Assembly: GCF_013373365.1 (NCBI RefSeq)
Contig: NZ_CP035925.1
Coordinates: 1,178,001 to 1,242,000, forward strand
Direction: 5' to 3'
Source of the DNA: Lentibacillus sp. CBA3610
Lineage (GTDB): Bacteria; Bacillota; Bacilli; Bacillales; Amphibacillaceae
DNA: 64,000 nt
Made by a program: the position numbers and the translations under genes. The notes under the pieces are model-generated. The model saw only the letters and a program-made list of their open reading frames with translations, made no database searches and was not told the origin of the DNA. Shown piece by piece: positions 17,026-26,201 of the stretch (position 1 is its first letter; each line of letters begins with the position of its first letter).

Positions 17026-18663
17026 CTATTCAAGTTCCTGTTGATCGTCAACCATTTTCACATCGGTATCTTCAATGATTTCTTCAATATCTTTTTTCAG
17101 GCCAAACCAGTTTTTATTTGTATGCCCGGCCATCATAAGACCTTCACCTTCAGGATTCAGCCAAATTCTCCGGTGGTGCCAGTACATGCCTTGAATGACA
17201 CCAATCATGAATATTGCTGCTCCAATTATGAAAAATGGCAGGGTATGATCAACTCTTACTGTGATCCCGCTTGCATAACGCGTTTCAAAATCCTGAACAC
17301 CCAGTTTATAATCGTTCTCACCGGTTGCATCAACATTTCTTCCAATACCAACAAAACTCATTTCAGATTCTTCATTATCGGGAGGATGAACTGTAAAAAC
17401 GAAAGCCGGATTTCTTGGATAATTGGTTTGGGATCTTGGTTCACCTTCGTCGCTGAGCTCATAATCCGGGTAATATTGGCTGACAAGAACCTGGAAACCA
17501 TTATCAAGATTATATTCATCTTGCGGATCAGTCAAATCAACGGTGAATTCACCCAATGATTCTTCATCGGGATCATCTGTTTCATGAATTTTGAATGACA
17601 TGCTTTGAAACTCGTTTTGCTGATAACCAGCCTGATATAACGTATATTTGTCAAATTTCAGCGGTTCGTTCATACGCATTTCATCTTCCGTTACTTTTTC
17701 AAGTTCGGGCTCCGCTCCTGCTATGTCTTCACCGGTTTCCTTATAAATAACCGCATTTGTCTGGAAGTTTTTTTCCACCATGCCTTGCTGTTCAATCGCA
17801 TCCTGGAATCGCTCGTCATCCTCGTCATATGTTTCCAGAATAAATTCCTGGTTTTCAATGTGATATTCACCGTCTGTTCCAGGGATGCTTTTTTGCTCAC
17901 CTTCTCTGACCCAAACGTACTCATCAAGGTACATGAATGGTGTCATACGCAATAATGCCGCAATCAGAATTATGATTAGGCCGATATGGTTGACATACGG
18001 TCCCCAGCGGGAGAAGCGCCCCTTTTCCGCCAATATGTGACCATTTTCCTCATATACTTTATACCGTTTCTTTTTAAGACCGGATACGAGTTTTGATTTT
18101 TCATCATCGGTTACATAATCTGTTTTGCTGAACAGACGCTGGCGATTAAGAAATTGTTTATGCCGCCTCGGCCTTTGATTTTTCAATGCTTTATACAGTG
18201 GAACAAACCGGTCGATACTGCAAATAACGAGTGAGATACCGATTAATGCGATTAAAAGCAAGTACCACCAGGAACTGTATAAATTATGAAAACCGAGCTG
18301 ATAATAAATTAATCCAAAAATGCCATGCTGAGCTTCATAATAAACGGACGGGTCACGTGAAGGTGCTTCCGGCGGTATGTATTGTTCCTGTGGGAAAATC
18401 GTTCCAATCCCTGAGGCAATCAGAGCAAGAACGATTAACCAGACCCCAACTTTTACAGAAGAAAAGAAATTCCATATTTTATCAACAATTGTTTTATTAT
18501 ATGTTTGTGAGCGGCGTGCACTTCCGTCATAACGCATATTGAGCAATTTGCGTTTATCATTTCCATCAATATGCTGGTTCTCTTCTACCGGCTTACCGCA
18601 CGCTTCACAGAGAACGGTACCCTCCGGATTAACATGGCCGCATTCACATTTTATTTTTTCCAT
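17026..18663 (-). CDS. resB: Cytochrome c biogenesis protein ResB
   Basis: A 545-residue membrane protein of system II cytochrome c maturation. An N-terminal zinc ribbon (C5-x-C7 and C18-x-x-C21, in KCECGH and CEACGK) precedes three membrane segments (about 70-90, 125-145 and 220-240). A large extracytoplasmic domain follows (about 245-490) before the final membrane helix (about 492-512). The zinc ribbon is also present in B. subtilis ResB. It lies between resA and resC. Confidence 0.92.
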   Translation of the reverse strand: MEKIKCECGHVNPEGTVLCEACGKPVEENQHIDGNDKRKLLNMRYDGSARRSQTYNKTIVDKIWNFFSSVKVGVWLIVLALIASGIGTIFPQEQYIPPEAPSRDPSVYYEAQHGIFGLIYYQLGFHNLYSSWWYLLLIALIGISLVICSIDRFVPLYKALKNQRPRRHKQFLNRQRLFSKTDYVTDDEKSKLVSGLKKKRYKVYEENGHILAEKGRFSRWGPYVNHIGLIIILIAALLRMTPFMYLDEYVWVREGEQKSIPGTDGEYHIENQEFILETYDEDDERFQDAIEQQGMVEKNFQTNAVIYKETGEDIAGAEPELEKVTEDEMRMNEPLKFDKYTLYQAGYQQNEFQSMSFKIHETDDPDEESLGEFTVDLTDPQDEYNLDNGFQVLVSQYYPDYELSDEGEPRSQTNYPRNPAFVFTVHPPDNEESEMSFVGIGRNVDATGENDYKLGVQDFETRYASGITVRVDHTLPFFIIGAAIFMIGVIQGMYWHHRRIWLNPEGEGLMMAGHTNKNWFGLKKDIEEIIEDTDVKMVDDQQELE

Positions 18664-18690
18664 TCGTATCCCTCACAATTGGTACCTCAT

Positions 18691-19266
18691 TTACTGGTCA
18701 GGTTGTATTTCCTGAAGATGTTCCTCTATTCGGTCCAAGGTCAGCCCGCCTTCAACAACTTCATTAATTTCGCCATCAGGCTTGATGAAAAATGTCGTTG
18801 GAAGCGGTTCGACTTGATAGGCATTCATCACTTCACTATTGGAATCATATGGAACAGGAAATGTCAGATCATATTTGTCAATGAATCTGTCGACAACAAA
18901 TTTTGTTGTATCGAGGTTGACAGCTATAATCTCAACACCTTTTTCTTTGTATTCGGGGTATAATGATTCCATATATGGCATTTCATCTTCACATGGTTCA
19001 CACCACGTACCCCAGAAATTCAGCATGACACCTTTTCCTTCAAAATCACTCAATTGAATGGATTCACTTTCGTTATTCGCATTTATTTGCTCAAGTTTAA
19101 AGTCTGGTGCCTGTGTGCCTGCACTAACTTCTGCCTGATCCTGGGTGAAATTGGATACTAAAGCATATATAACAGCAACAAGCAGCACCGCCAACACAAT
19201 TGTCCTGAAAATCAGGCGATTCTTTTTTTTACGTTGTTTGTTGGATTTTGCCAAAGTTTGACTCAT
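18691..19266 (-). CDS. resA: Thiol-disulfide oxidoreductase ResA
   Basis: A membrane-anchored thioredoxin-like protein that reduces apocytochrome c cysteines before haem ligation. It has 191 residues, an N-terminal anchor at about 18-38, and the active site WGTWCEPCE with Cys89 and Cys92. A cis-Pro loop (EPLPTTFFI) lies near residue 153. It is the first gene of the res operon. Confidence 0.95.
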   Translation of the reverse strand: MSQTLAKSNKQRKKKNRLIFRTIVLAVLLVAVIYALVSNFTQDQAEVSAGTQAPDFKLEQINANNESESIQLSDFEGKGVMLNFWGTWCEPCEDEMPYMESLYPEYKEKGVEIIAVNLDTTKFVVDRFIDKYDLTFPVPYDSNSEVMNAYQVEPLPTTFFIKPDGEINEVVEGGLTLDRIEEHLQEIQPDQ

Positions 19267-19333
19267 TGTTTGTCACTCCCTGTGCCATTATACCATGTAA
19301 TCAGCATGGCAAATTTGTCTATTGTTTAACAAT

Positions 19334-20065
19334 TTATTCACTTGCCAACAGACGCATTCTTTTAACCTCATGCGGGGTAAGCGAACGATAATCCCCTGGT
19401 TTCATACGATGCAACGTCAATAGACCATACCTTTCCCGTTTTAATTTGATAACAGGGTAGCCCAACGCTTCCATCATGCGTTTAATATGTCTGTTCTTAC
19501 CTTCATGCAGTGTCATTTCAATAATCATTGTATTCTTTTTCCGGTCTGTTTCAAGTATTTTATATCTGATAACCTTTAACAGGTCATTATCTGAACGAAC
19601 GCCTTTTCGCAGTTTGTTAAGTTCTTGTTTGTCCGGAATCCCTTCTATTTTGGCAACATAGACTTTATCAATGCCATAACTCGGGTGCATCAGCAAATTG
19701 GCAAAATCGCCATCATTCGTTAACAACAAAATTCCGGATGTATCATAATCCAACCTGCCAATCGGGTAAATACGCTCCTGAACCTCACCAAGATAATCGG
19801 TTACAACTTTTCGTTCTTTATCATCCTGAATGCTGGAAATGACACCTCTGGGTTTGTAGAGCATATAATAGACAGGTTCTTCTTTTTCCAGCAGCACACC
19901 CTCCACTTCAATATCATCATGAGGGCCTACTTTTGTCCCTAATTCGGTTACTGTTTTTTTATTAACGTTTACTTTACCATCTGCAATCAGTTTCTCCGCT
20001 TTTCTGCGTGATGTTACACCACTTTGAGCAATAACTTTCTGCAATCGTTCCAATGAATTTGTCAT
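19334..20065 (-). CDS. rluB: Ribosomal large subunit pseudouridine synthase B
   Basis: Modifies a uridine in 23S rRNA to pseudouridine. It has an N-terminal S4 RNA-binding domain (LQKVIAQSGVTSRRKAE), then the catalytic RsuA/RluB motif GRLDYDTSG with Asp as nucleophile at about residue 104. The length of about 243 residues is standard. Two adjacent ATG codons (20068 and 20065) could start it. The position upstream of resA and next to spmB is conserved. Confidence 0.93.
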   Translation of the reverse strand: MTNSLERLQKVIAQSGVTSRRKAEKLIADGKVNVNKKTVTELGTKVGPHDDIEVEGVLLEKEEPVYYMLYKPRGVISSIQDDKERKVVTDYLGEVQERIYPIGRLDYDTSGILLLTNDGDFANLLMHPSYGIDKVYVAKIEGIPDKQELNKLRKGVRSDNDLLKVIRYKILETDRKKNTMIIEMTLHEGKNRHIKRMMEALGYPVIKLKRERYGLLTLHRMKPGDYRSLTPHEVKRMRLLASE

Positions 20066-20094
20066 CATATCACCATTTTTCTTTAATCTAAAAC

Positions 20095-20126
20095 ATAATA
20101 ATAGCGCTAACCATATGTTAACGCTA
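20095..20126 (-). terminator. Possible terminator after spmB
   Basis: A dyad of AGCGTTAAC against GGTTAGCGCT lies just downstream of the spmB stop on the minus strand. The following T-run is poor, so this is a tentative call. Confidence 0.35.
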
Positions 20127-20136
20127 CTTTAACAGT

Positions 20137-20667
20137 TTATCCAAAAATTAACGTTACAACAATTATCGAGGCAATTATACCAACAAGGTCAGCTAATAGT
20201 CCAACTTTTAACGCATAACCCATTTTTCGTATACCGACTGCGCCAAAATAAATCGTTAGTATGTATAACGTCGTATCCGTACTGCCTTGCATGGTTGATG
20301 CTAATCTGCCGATGAATGAATCAGGGTCATGGTTTCCAATCAACTCTGTCGTCATTCCTAATGCTGCTGTCCCTGATATCGGCCGTACCATCGCCAACGG
20401 AATGATTTCAGGCGGTACACCAATAAATATGAGAAAAGGTGAAATAAATTGAATGAATGCATCCAATGCGCCCGAGCTGCGTAATATCGAAATGGCTACA
20501 ATCATGCCTACTAAAAAAGGAAGTAAAGAAAATGCCATTTTGACACCCTCTTTCCCTCCTTCCACGAACTTTTCATATGTTGGCACACGCCTCCAGGTAG
20601 CAACAAATAAGACAATCAGAATAAAGCATGGAATCAGCCAGGTGCTGATTGTTGTAATAACACTCAT
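20137..20667 (-). CDS. spmB: Spore maturation protein SpmB
   Basis: A 176-residue membrane protein of the nucleoside-recognition (Gate) family, needed with SpmA for full dehydration and heat resistance of the spore core. Membrane segments are evident at about 5-22, 45-65, 70-90, 125-145 and 150-175. Family motif RPISGTAALG lies near residue 95. The start codon overlaps the spmA stop (ATGA). Confidence 0.93.
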   Translation of the reverse strand: MSVITTISTWLIPCFILIVLFVATWRRVPTYEKFVEGGKEGVKMAFSLLPFLVGMIVAISILRSSGALDAFIQFISPFLIFIGVPPEIIPLAMVRPISGTAALGMTTELIGNHDPDSFIGRLASTMQGSTDTTLYILTIYFGAVGIRKMGYALKVGLLADLVGIIASIIVVTLIFG

Positions 20668-21254
20668 ATCCCTTTCCTCCTGAGACTCCTGTAATAAAAA
20701 ATACGGTCAATGATTAACGCACTGATCGTCGAAATAAGTGTTGCAATAATCGTAGTGCCGACAATCTCAGTTGGTGAGACGGAATCATATTGCATCCGTA
20801 TTGATATAACGGTCGTTGGTATGATTGTTAAACTGGACGTATTTATAGCCAGAAAGGTGATCATGGAACGTGAAGCAGTGTCGCTCCCGCTTAATTCTTT
20901 CATTTGTTCCATTGCTTTAATTCCCATTGGTGTTGCAGCATTTCCCAGGCCAAATAAATTTGCGGTTACATTGGATAGGATATAACCGATTGCCGGATGA
21001 TCTTTTGGAATGTCCGGGAATATTTTAACGATTATCGGCCTGAATACTTTAGCCAGAAATTCCAGTATCCCCGCTTCTTCGGCGATTTTCATAATTCCAA
21101 GCCAGAATACCAGAATACTGATTAAACCGATCGATAACGTAACCGCCTCTTCCGCGCTTTCAAATAAAGCTTCATTAACCTTATCCATCGTCCCGTTGAA
21201 CATAGCATAAATAATTCCGATACCGGCCATCAAAGCCCATATGATATTAACCAT
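20664..21254 (-). CDS. spmA: Spore maturation protein SpmA
   Basis: Membrane protein partner of SpmB. From the ATG at 21254 it has 196 residues with several hydrophobic segments and the family motif NLFGLGNAATPMG (about 108-120). The shorter start is chosen because the family begins MVNIIW; it overlaps the last codons of dacB, implying coupling in a dacB-spmA-spmB operon. Confidence 0.93.
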   Translation of the reverse strand: MVNIIWALMAGIGIIYAMFNGTMDKVNEALFESAEEAVTLSIGLISILVFWLGIMKIAEEAGILEFLAKVFRPIIVKIFPDIPKDHPAIGYILSNVTANLFGLGNAATPMGIKAMEQMKELSGSDTASRSMITFLAINTSSLTIIPTTVISIRMQYDSVSPTEIVGTTIIATLISTISALIIDRIFYYRSLRRKGI

Positions 21255-22353
21255 TCGGATCAAATCCAGTCATCCGCTGATAAACCGATACAATATCCGT
21301 CAAAAATTCTGTTTCGTGCCGTTCAGAATAGATTGGCGTTTCGATAACCGGTACAGCATCCAGAAAATAGATGGTCTTTCCAATGACATCCTCAGCTGTC
21401 CGTGGACTATCATGTAGTATAAATGATTGACTTTCAATTTGGTTTTGTTCATTTGCGTTAAGCGGCAACGTAATATCACGGTGTAAATAGCCGGTAACCT
21501 GATTGCCGGTTTCTTCAATTTGATAAATACTTTCGCCTTTTTGATCAATCGTTGTCATATCATATTGCTCGAATCCCCACTCAAACATTTCTATATGATC
21601 ACGCCAATCATCAGGACCATTTAAGGTGACAGCGATTAATTCCATATCATTCTTTAATGCTGAACTTACCAGCGTTCTCCCGGCAACTCTTGTATAACCT
21701 GTTTTTCCGCCATTTGAATAGTCATACATACCCGTTAGTAACTTATTTTTGTTCCGCCAGGCATACGCCCGTTTCTCCGATTTATAGCTTACAGTTTCAG
21801 TCACTTCCCTGAAAAGTTCATTATCCATCGCATAACGCATTAAGATTGCCATATCATATGCGGTGGAATAATGATTATCGGAATCGAGTCCATGCGGGTT
21901 TTCAAAAGAAGTGTTCGTCATCCCAAGCCACTCTGCTTTCCGGTTCATTAAATGGACGAATCCTTCTACACTTCCGCCGACATGTTCACTTATGGCAACA
22001 GCTGCATCATTGCCCGAACGAAGCATCAACCCGTAAACAAGATCTTTCAGTTTCATTTTTTCGTCTTTCTCCAAATAAATGGAAGACCCGATTGCGTTGA
22101 TGGCACGATCGCTGGCCGTTACCGTTTCGTTCAATTTTCCGGACTCAATTGCAATGATCGCAGTCATGATTTTTGTAATACTGGCAATTGGCTGCTCTTG
22201 ATGAGCTTGCTTTTCGAATAATACCCTTCCCGATGACTGTTCTATCAATACGGCATTATTTGCTGAAACACCAGGATTGGCTGCTTGTCCAATTGTCGGA
22301 TTAAACAACCCCCCTATAAGAAGACAAACAAGTGCTATTACGGCATAACGCAT
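21247..22353 (-). CDS. dacB: Sporulation D-alanyl-D-alanine carboxypeptidase DacB (PBP5*)
   Basis: A penicillin-binding protein that trims stem peptides and limits cortex cross-linking during spore formation. Signal peptide at residues 1-24, catalytic S58-I-T-K61, S113-G-N115 and K217-T-G219 motifs are all present. At 368 residues it has the usual length, with a C-terminal amphipathic anchor region. It heads the spmA/spmB operon, as in B. subtilis. Confidence 0.93.
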   Translation of the reverse strand: MRYAVIALVCLLIGGLFNPTIGQAANPGVSANNAVLIEQSSGRVLFEKQAHQEQPIASITKIMTAIIAIESGKLNETVTASDRAINAIGSSIYLEKDEKMKLKDLVYGLMLRSGNDAAVAISEHVGGSVEGFVHLMNRKAEWLGMTNTSFENPHGLDSDNHYSTAYDMAILMRYAMDNELFREVTETVSYKSEKRAYAWRNKNKLLTGMYDYSNGGKTGYTRVAGRTLVSSALKNDMELIAVTLNGPDDWRDHIEMFEWGFEQYDMTTIDQKGESIYQIEETGNQVTGYLHRDITLPLNANEQNQIESQSFILHDSPRTAEDVIGKTIYFLDAVPVIETPIYSERHETEFLTDIVSVYQRMTGFDPNG

Positions 22354-22466
22354 ACATTTTCCTCCTGCAGACGATTGGTTTGTCTATACAGTTTATGCAT
22401 GTCCTTATAAGGGATATGACTAGAAAAAACTGACCATTCAAACAAAGCTCCTTTTTGTAAACTTTG

Positions 22467-22812
22467 ATACTTTTTAACCTCGTAGTCGATATAAAATGCG
22501 ACATAGTAAAATTTGTGTGCAATGACACCGCTCCGGAAATACGCTCCGCTGGTATTGACTTTCTGTACATTGAATGTTCTCTCACTACGATAGAACACGA
22601 CACTAAGCTGCGGAAAAATACGACACTCCTGCGGGAAAGGAACAGTCTGAAGACCCCGCAGCGAGCGGTTTTTGCGAGCGAGGAGGCTGAAGCGTTCCCC
22701 GCGGAAAGGGAGTATTTTTCCGCAGCGATGAATCAGCACTCAGGCCTCAATAGACAGAGGGAACCAAGTCGTATCGCACTTTATGGGTTTTGTGGCAAAA
22801 ACAACAATATTT
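22467..22812 (+). repeat. Large structured intergenic repeat, copy A
   Basis: This 346-base segment between dacB and scpB is homologous, in the same orientation, to 30408-30833. Its core (22608-22725) has outer inverted arms CTGCGGAAAAATAC / GTATTTTTCCGCAG and internal conserved blocks CTCCTGCGGGAAAGG, CAGTCTGAAGACCC, GCGAGGAGGCTGA and GTTCCCCGCGGAA. These blocks resemble a structured intergenic repeat I recall from other Bacillaceae. ORFs in it are short and overlapping in several frames, and I regard none as genes. It also fills the 530-base gap before scpB. Confidence 0.85.
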
Positions 22813-22837
22813 GAGAAAACCAGCCTAAACAAAAGAA

Positions 22838-22864
22838 TCCTTACCAATGAAAGTAAGGATCAAG
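22838..22864 (-). terminator. Terminator after scpB
   Basis: Stem ATCCTTAC / GTAAGGAT with an 8-nt loop followed on the minus strand by TCTTTTGTTT, just beyond the scpB stop. Confidence 0.65.
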
Positions 22865-22883
22865 ACAAAAATATTTGGGATTG

Positions 22884-23480
22884 TTAACGATGATTGCTTT
22901 GATCGATCTGTTCTGAAAATGTGTCAAAGAACAAATCGGCTTCTTCTTCCAGGTCATCCGTATTAATGTCATCAGGCAAAGGCGGCAGTTCTTCCAGGGA
23001 AGTTAACCCAAAATAGGTGAGGAAGTCCTTTGTTGTTGCAAATAATATCGGACGACCTGCCCCTTCTTTTCTGCCAACTTCTTCGATCAATGATCTGGCA
23101 ATCAAAGTCTGTACAGGCCGATCACTTTTCACGCCTCGTATATCTTCAATTTCAGTTCTGGTAATCGGCTGCTGATAGGCGATTATTGCCAGTGTTTCCA
23201 GTGCAGCTTGTGACATTTTTGTAGATTGTGGTGTTTCAAGCAATTTTTTTAAATACGGACTATGCTCAGGTTTGGTCGTCAGATGGAAAACCTCATGTGA
23301 TTGCATCAATAACATGCCACGACCTGTGTTGTCATAATCATATTTTAATTCTTCCAGTAAATGTTCAACTGTATGACCCTGTACATCCAGAACCCGTGCT
23401 AATTGCTTTACTGTAATCCCTTCATCACCACTTGCAAATAATAATCCTTCTGTTATGGCTTTCAATTCATTCATTTCCAC
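22884..23480 (-). CDS. scpB: Segregation and condensation protein B
   Basis: A kleisin-associated winged-helix protein of the SMC-ScpAB condensin. 198 residues with the family motifs AALETLAIIAYQQPITR and EIEDIRGVKSDRPVQTL, and the late motif GAGRPILFATTKDFL. It overlaps scpA by 14 bases and acts in chromosome compaction and segregation. Confidence 0.95.
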   Translation of the reverse strand: MEMNELKAITEGLLFASGDEGITVKQLARVLDVQGHTVEHLLEELKYDYDNTGRGMLLMQSHEVFHLTTKPEHSPYLKKLLETPQSTKMSQAALETLAIIAYQQPITRTEIEDIRGVKSDRPVQTLIARSLIEEVGRKEGAGRPILFATTKDFLTYFGLTSLEELPPLPDDINTDDLEEEADLFFDTFSEQIDQSNHR

Positions 23481-24219
23481 GATTAATATCCCTCACATAA
23501 AATACATACAGTTGGTCAAAGTGGTTTTCCTGCTTACATGTTACATTATTATTTTTCATGAGCTCCAGTATTGCCATAAATGTCATGACAATATGTGAAC
23601 GTGACGGGTATTCAAACAATTCGTCAAAAAGTATACCGCTATTGGAATATTTTACTTTATCAAGCACTTCGGTCATTCGTTGTTCAATCGGAATTTCGCT
23701 TGTTGTAACCCTGGTTTCCAACGGTTCATTCCATTTTTTGCGATCAAACATGTTTCCTAATGCGTGGATCATATCATAAATGGAGGTATCGCCTTTTACA
23801 ACAGGCGGTCTGGTTTCAGGATGATCCAAAAATACTGGTGGTCTGGTAAAAATCTGATTTGCTTCTGTTTCTTTAGCTTGCAGTTTTTTGGCAGCACCCT
23901 TGTATTTCCGATATTCGATCAGACGCTGCATCAGCTCTTCACGCGGATCTTCCATATATTCTTCATCAGATTCTTCAATTTCCTGCTTTGGCAGAAGCAT
24001 CTGACTTTTCAGGGCTAAGAGCGTGGATGCCATCACTAAGTATTCACTGGCGATGTTAAGCTCAAGCCACTGCATTGTGTGAATATAATCCATATATTGT
24101 TCGGTTATCTGTGCTACGGGGATATCGTATATATCAATCTCATACTGGTTAATCAGGTGCAGCAATAGATCAAGAGGACCTTCAAAAGTATCTAATTTGA
24201 CCTGATACGACTGATTCAC
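23467..24219 (-). CDS. scpA: Segregation and condensation protein A
   Basis: The kleisin subunit that bridges SMC heads and binds ScpB. 250 residues; the N-terminal signature FEGPLDLLLHLINQYEIDIYDIP lies at about 13-35 (read in parts), then EYLVMASTLLALKSQMLLP near 60-78, and a C-terminal winged helix. First gene of the scpAB pair; the smc gene is not in the window. Confidence 0.95.
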   Translation of the reverse strand: MNQSYQVKLDTFEGPLDLLLHLINQYEIDIYDIPVAQITEQYMDYIHTMQWLELNIASEYLVMASTLLALKSQMLLPKQEIEESDEEYMEDPREELMQRLIEYRKYKGAAKKLQAKETEANQIFTRPPVFLDHPETRPPVVKGDTSIYDMIHALGNMFDRKKWNEPLETRVTTSEIPIEQRMTEVLDKVKYSNSGILFDELFEYPSRSHIVMTFMAILELMKNNNVTCKQENHFDQLYVFYVRDINRGNE

Positions 24220-24367
24220 AACAGCCCTCCTCTCATCCGGGAAAAATTAAATATAAATTGAATTAATCGCCCATACAACTTGGCTATTATCATCATAAGT
24301 TATTAACGTAAGATAAATGTTACCAAAAAAACATTTATTCGTTAAGCAAAAAAGGAGGAATATCATT

Positions 24368-24451
24368 ATGAGTTATGGTTATGGCGGAGGATTTGCGCTG
24401 ATCGTTGTATTGTTCATTCTCCTGATTATTGTCGGTGCTGCATGGATGTAA
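24368..24451 (+). CDS. YjcZ-family small sporulation-type membrane protein
   Basis: A 27-residue ORF beginning ATG-AGT-TAT with an excellent AAGGAGG site 11 bases upstream. The product is a Gly/Tyr-rich head (MSYGYGGG) followed by one hydrophobic helix (FALIVVLFILLIIVGAAW). This matches the YjcZ/SscA group of tiny spore-associated membrane proteins of Bacillales, several of which aid coat assembly. It stands alone on the plus strand between scpA and ribT. Confidence 0.85.
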   Translation: MSYGYGGGFALIVVLFILLIIVGAAWM

Positions 24452-24487
24452 TTGATTGACAGAACCTGTCTTAAGACTATTTTCACT

Positions 24488-24515
24488 AACAAGAGCCATC
24501 TTCCTGAAAGATGGC
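24488..24515. terminator. Hairpin between yjcZ-like gene and ribT
   Basis: Perfect arms GAGCCATCTT / AAGATGGCTC lie between two convergent genes. T-runs are weak on either side, so bidirectional terminator function is likely but not certain. Confidence 0.5.
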
Positions 24516-24521
24516 TCCTGG

Positions 24522-24905
<384 letters not shown>

Positions 24906-25090
24906 TCATTATGATCGAAACTTACCATTTCAGGAAGAGCAAACTATGGAAAATGGTGTCTGAGACACAAACGTTTGTATATATAGTTATGCCGTATGAG
25001 ACACAATTTGTCAACATTATGAAACATTTTGTCTCACATGTAACTGGCAATAAGCTCGCTGATTGACGTTTCACTTTAACTCAAAAACCT

Positions 25091-25198
25091 CTATAAAACA
25101 ATAGCAAACCAATAAATAAAGCCCCAAACGATTCCAAGACCCAAAAGAATAAAAAATAGAAGCCAATTCTTTTTACGCCGGTTCAAATCTACATTCAT
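25091..25198 (-). CDS. Putative 35-residue single-pass membrane protein
   Basis: ATG at 25196-25198 to TAG at 25091. A basic N-terminus (NLNRRKKN-like, residues 4-11) is followed by one hydrophobic helix rich in Leu, Ile and Trp (about 12-35), a positive-inside topology. An AAAGG lies directly against the ATG, which is not ideal spacing, and an in-frame stop sits just upstream, so the start is fixed if the ORF is real. No family is recognised. It is followed by nothing obvious before ribT. Confidence 0.4.
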   Translation of the reverse strand: MNVDLNRRKKNWLLFFILLGLGIVWGFIYWFAIVL

Positions 25199-25239
25199 CC
25201 TTTATCATCATGACCATATTTTCGATAAAACATACCTTC

Positions 25240-25689
25240 CTATCTTTTTCTGATAGCCTGACAGATCACAAATCCATCTGACTTTTTATCTTTGATACGG
25301 AATGGAACAATATTAAGGACTGCAATCCATAAATTAAACAGTAACAGTATCAGCAAATAACTGTTGGGATAAACGTTGTACAAGCCATAGCACAGACCTG
25401 AAGCGATAATACTGCTCACCGGGCCGAGGGCAGCAATGATGATCTGCTCAGTAGACTGATAGGGCATTCTTCGTTCACTGCCCGCCATTCCGCCTAAAAA
25501 GAACAACACGCGTATCGAAATATCTGTTTTGTTCCATACGAAACGAAAAATGGTACTGCCTGCGCCCATCGTCAACGTAATTTTATCAGCGCTGACTAAT
25601 TTTGCACCAAGAACATGGCCTATTTCATGTATCAGCGTTCCAAACGGTGCAGCAAATAAAATAAGGTATACAACTAAATAAATAGTCAT
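25240..25689 (-). CDS. M50-like membrane zinc metallopeptidase homologue
   Basis: A 149-residue membrane protein with the zinc motif HEIGH at about residues 21-25 in the first hydrophobic segment. A second motif, NIVPFRIKDKKSDG, with a possible metal-binding Asp, occurs near the C-terminus (about 126-139), as in site-2 protease relatives. Four hydrophobic segments are evident. It lies 8 bases downstream of ppiB on the same strand, so they may share a transcript. The substrate is unknown. Confidence 0.75.
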   Translation of the reverse strand: MTIYLVVYLILFAAPFGTLIHEIGHVLGAKLVSADKITLTMGAGSTIFRFVWNKTDISIRVLFFLGGMAGSERRMPYQSTEQIIIAALGPVSSIIASGLCYGLYNVYPNSYLLILLLFNLWIAVLNIVPFRIKDKKSDGFVICQAIRKR

Positions 25690-25697
25690 ACAATCTA

Positions 25698-26135
25698 TTA
25701 TTCTGTCATAACTTTAACCTGTTTCATAACATCACCATTTTTCATTGCCTTTGCGAAATCAACACCTGATGTTACTTGACCGAATACAGTGTGTACACCG
25801 TCCAAATGCGGTTGTTGTTCATGAACAATAAAAAATTGACAGCTTCCCGTATCTTTTCCGGCATGAGCCATAGACAGTGAGCCTTCTCCGTGTTTATGCG
25901 GATTGCCTTCTGTTTCACATTTAATCGTATAGCCGGCATTTCCTGTGCCATCTCCGTTTGGACAGCCTCCCTGACTGACAAAGCCATTGATTACACGGTG
26001 AAACGTCAAACCGTCATAAAAATTACTGTTTGCGAGTTTTTCAAAATTCGCCACTGTATTTGGCGCTTCGTCCGGATAAAGTTCAAATTCAATTTTATTT
26101 CCATTCTCCATTAAGATATAACCTTTTTTCTGCAT
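25698..26135 (-). CDS. ppiB: Peptidyl-prolyl cis-trans isomerase (cyclophilin) PpiB
   Basis: Cytoplasmic cyclophilin of 145 residues that speeds proline isomerisation in protein folding. Active-site landmarks are [13 protein letters not shown] (about 49-61), GSLSMAHAG and [13 protein letters not shown] with VFGQVTSG. Single-domain length is normal. It is on the same strand as lysA upstream and the M50-like gene downstream. Confidence 0.95.
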   Translation of the reverse strand: MQKKGYILMENGNKIEFELYPDEAPNTVANFEKLANSNFYDGLTFHRVINGFVSQGGCPNGDGTGNAGYTIKCETEGNPHKHGEGSLSMAHAGKDTGSCQFFIVHEQQPHLDGVHTVFGQVTSGVDFAKAMKNGDVMKQVKVMTE

Positions 26136-26201
26136 TTTCCATATCCCCTTTTTCGGTTTCTTATATCATTTTAGCTGACCTTCCAACAGAAAACAACATC
26201 A

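Noticed and set aside
22301-22814. Overlapping ORFs of 100-130 residues in the dacB-scpB gap
   Set aside because: They lie within the structured repeat, on both strands, without ribosome sites or recognisable motifs, and are mirrored by copy B.
24220-24340. FMN riboswitch near ribT
   Set aside because: No FMN aptamer motifs (AGGGGCA, CCGAC-type boxes) in the flanking gaps.
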